Below, piece after piece: positions 7,936 through 8,431 of a DNA stretch of 8,431 bases. The notes beneath the pieces are model-generated. The model had not been told where the DNA came from and made no database searches. It saw only the letters and a program-made list of their open reading frames with translations. The stretch is from Planctomycetaceae bacterium (GTDB lineage Bacteria > Planctomycetota > Planctomycetia > Pirellulales > Pirellulaceae). Numbering within the stretch: the stretch's first letter is position 1; every line of letters starts with the position of its first letter. Where the stretch lies: positions 5,090 through 13,520 of the forward strand of contig PANG01000092.1 of NCBI GenBank assembly GCA_002708345.1, written 5' to 3'. The translations under genes and the position numbers were made by a program.

Positions 7936-7963
7936 TGGACACTTCGACCATTCCTGCTATTAT
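7936..7963 (+). promoter_or_regulatory. Sigma70-type promoter with extended -10 for the small RNA
   Basis: TGGACA (7936-7941) and TATTAT (7958-7963) lie 16 bp apart. The -10 is preceded by TGC, giving the extended form TGCTATTAT (7955-7963). Five of six bases match consensus in each hexamer. Transcription would start near 7970, immediately before the first base of the long stem of the predicted RNA. There is no coding ORF of useful length downstream on this strand. Confidence 0.55.
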
Positions 7964-7969
7964 CATAAG

Positions 7970-8133
7970 TGATGGGTTTGTACGTTTTTCTTTGATAGGA
8001 ACTGCGATTTGTGCCCCAACTGACGCAATCTGCGTTTGGTTGAAATCGGCAGTCAACAACGTACGACACCTATCGGCCTCTTCTCTGTTCCGGCCCCGCC
8101 GTAACACTTTTTGTGTGCGGCGGGGTTTTTTTT
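7970..8133 (+). ncRNA. Candidate structured small RNA of unknown family, about 165 nt
   Basis: Three independent signals agree: a promoter just upstream, a strong intrinsic terminator at the end, and a fold that spans the space between. Outer stem: 7971-7977 pairs with 8068-8074 (GATGGGT with ACCTATC, one G-U). After a 2/3-base internal loop, 7980-7986 pairs with 8058-8064 (GTACGTT with AACGTAC). An asymmetric bubble (7987-8000 against 8054-8057) follows, then a middle stem of 8001-8010 with 8043-8053 (one bulged G), and an apical hairpin of CCAA (8016-8019) with TTGG (8036-8039) and ACGCA (8023-8027) with TGCGT (8031-8035). A pyrimidine-rich linker leads to the terminator. The interrupted rod recalls 6S RNA in outline, but the bubble is lopsided and the RNA has its own terminator; I see no SRP, tmRNA or RNase P hallmarks. 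No plus-strand gene follows, so it is not an evident riboswitch leader. Pairings were found by eye; no folding energy was computed. Confidence 0.6.
8094..8133 (+). terminator. Strong intrinsic terminator of the small RNA
   Basis: CCCCGCCG (8094-8101) pairs perfectly with CGGCGGGG (8118-8125). ACAC (8104-8107) pairs with GTGT (8113-8116) around a TTTTT loop, and eight T follow at 8126-8133. On the minus strand no T-run follows the stem, so it is oriented for the plus strand. As no plus-strand protein gene precedes it, it is the best single sign that an RNA gene lies here. It sits 12 bases beyond the stop of the convergent minus-strand gene. Confidence 0.85.
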
Positions 8134-8145
8134 CTACAGGGAACC

Positions 8146-8431
8146 CTAGGTGCTAAGTCGGCAGGGTGCATTGCGAAATTGCAGAAAAAGTGCTTCAGCC
8201 TGCTGCTGATCGCCATCTCGTGGGATGATCCAACCCTGGAGGCGGGATCGGCGAATCACACCCTTCTCTAACTGGTCAAGCAAGAGCTGGAATGTCCAGC
8301 TTACCTCTCCTGGCTGTTCGTTGCCGGCAAGCAGTTCTCCCGCACCAAAATCTGCCGGGTACAGTATCTCCAGGTAGCTGAAGTCACAATCCTCCTGGCG
8401 GCAGAGAATACAGCCCGGCGTTTCAAGCAAA
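8146..8431 (-). CDS. C-terminal fragment of an unrecognised protein
   Basis: The minus-strand frame is open from the right edge to TAG at 8148-8146, giving 94 full codons plus one base of another. The first full codon (8430-8428) is TTG, read here as an internal Leu; a start at this codon cannot be excluded because its upstream region is outside the window. Near the edge is a Cys cluster, C-I-L-C followed by four residues and another Cys (CILCRQEDC), which could be a metal-binding or structural motif. The rest is acidic to mixed and ends in a Leu/Ile-rich and basic segment (LEKGVIRRSRLQGW) and a further Cys near the C-terminus. No family is recognised. Its end faces the end of the small RNA gene (convergent). 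Confidence 0.7.
   Translation of the reverse strand, partial: LLETPGCILCRQEDCDFSYLEILYPADFGAGELLAGNEQPGEVSWTFQLLLDQLEKGVIRRSRLQGWIIPRDGDQQQAEALFLQFRNAPCRLST

Noticed and set aside
7829..8107. 92-codon minus-strand frame across the small RNA region
   Set aside because: Its GTG start lies inside the terminator stem and it has no ribosome binding site; the promoter, fold and T-run on the plus strand explain the sequence better.
7970..8133. Assignment of the small RNA as 6S, SRP RNA, tmRNA or RNase P RNA
   Set aside because: Only the general rod shape fits 6S, and the bubble is asymmetric; the conserved sequence cores of the other three were not found. It is left unclassified.
8094..8133. Terminator for the minus-strand gene ending at 8146
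   Set aside because: On that strand the A-run precedes the stem and no T-run follows, so it is not oriented for that transcript, though some bidirectional effect cannot be excluded.

Overview
The window reads as part of a Planctomycetota-like chromosome. That is an inference: the sequence is moderately GC-rich, it carries giant secreted proteins of no recognisable family, one gene starts with TTG, and Shine-Dalgarno use is uneven. No rRNA, tRNA, CRISPR or mobile element was seen.

Layout from right to left, because every convincing protein gene is on the minus strand. (1) 8146-8431 is the C-terminal end of an unrecognised protein with a small cysteine cluster; its start lies outside the window. 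(2) 7700-8145 is a 446-bp stretch without a firmly supported protein gene. Its right half looks like a free-standing plus-strand small RNA gene: a sigma70-type promoter with an extended -10, a transcript of about 165 nt that can fold into a long interrupted rod beginning one base after the predicted start, and a strong intrinsic terminator with eight T. Its left half holds a weak 53-aa minus-strand ORF and an inverted repeat. (3) 6890-7699 encodes an inositol-monophosphatase/SuhB-type phosphatase with its catalytic motifs intact and a TTG start. (4) 3205-6705 encodes a 1166-residue protein with a signal peptide, a large beta-rich extracytoplasmic body and three C-terminal membrane segments. 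(5) 1-3208 is one uninterrupted minus-strand reading frame of at least 1069 codons that runs off the left edge. It starts inside the stop codon of gene 4 (ATGA overlap) and begins with its own signal peptide.

Genes 4 and 5 are the main protein story. They share collinear landmarks along most of their length, so they look like an old tandem duplication. The ATGA overlap suggests translational coupling and production in matched amounts, perhaps as partners at the cell envelope. The phosphatase lies just upstream in the same direction, but a separate promoter and a hairpin in the gap could uncouple the large pair from it. The most novel candidate is the structured RNA at about 7970-8133, which matches no RNA family I can name.
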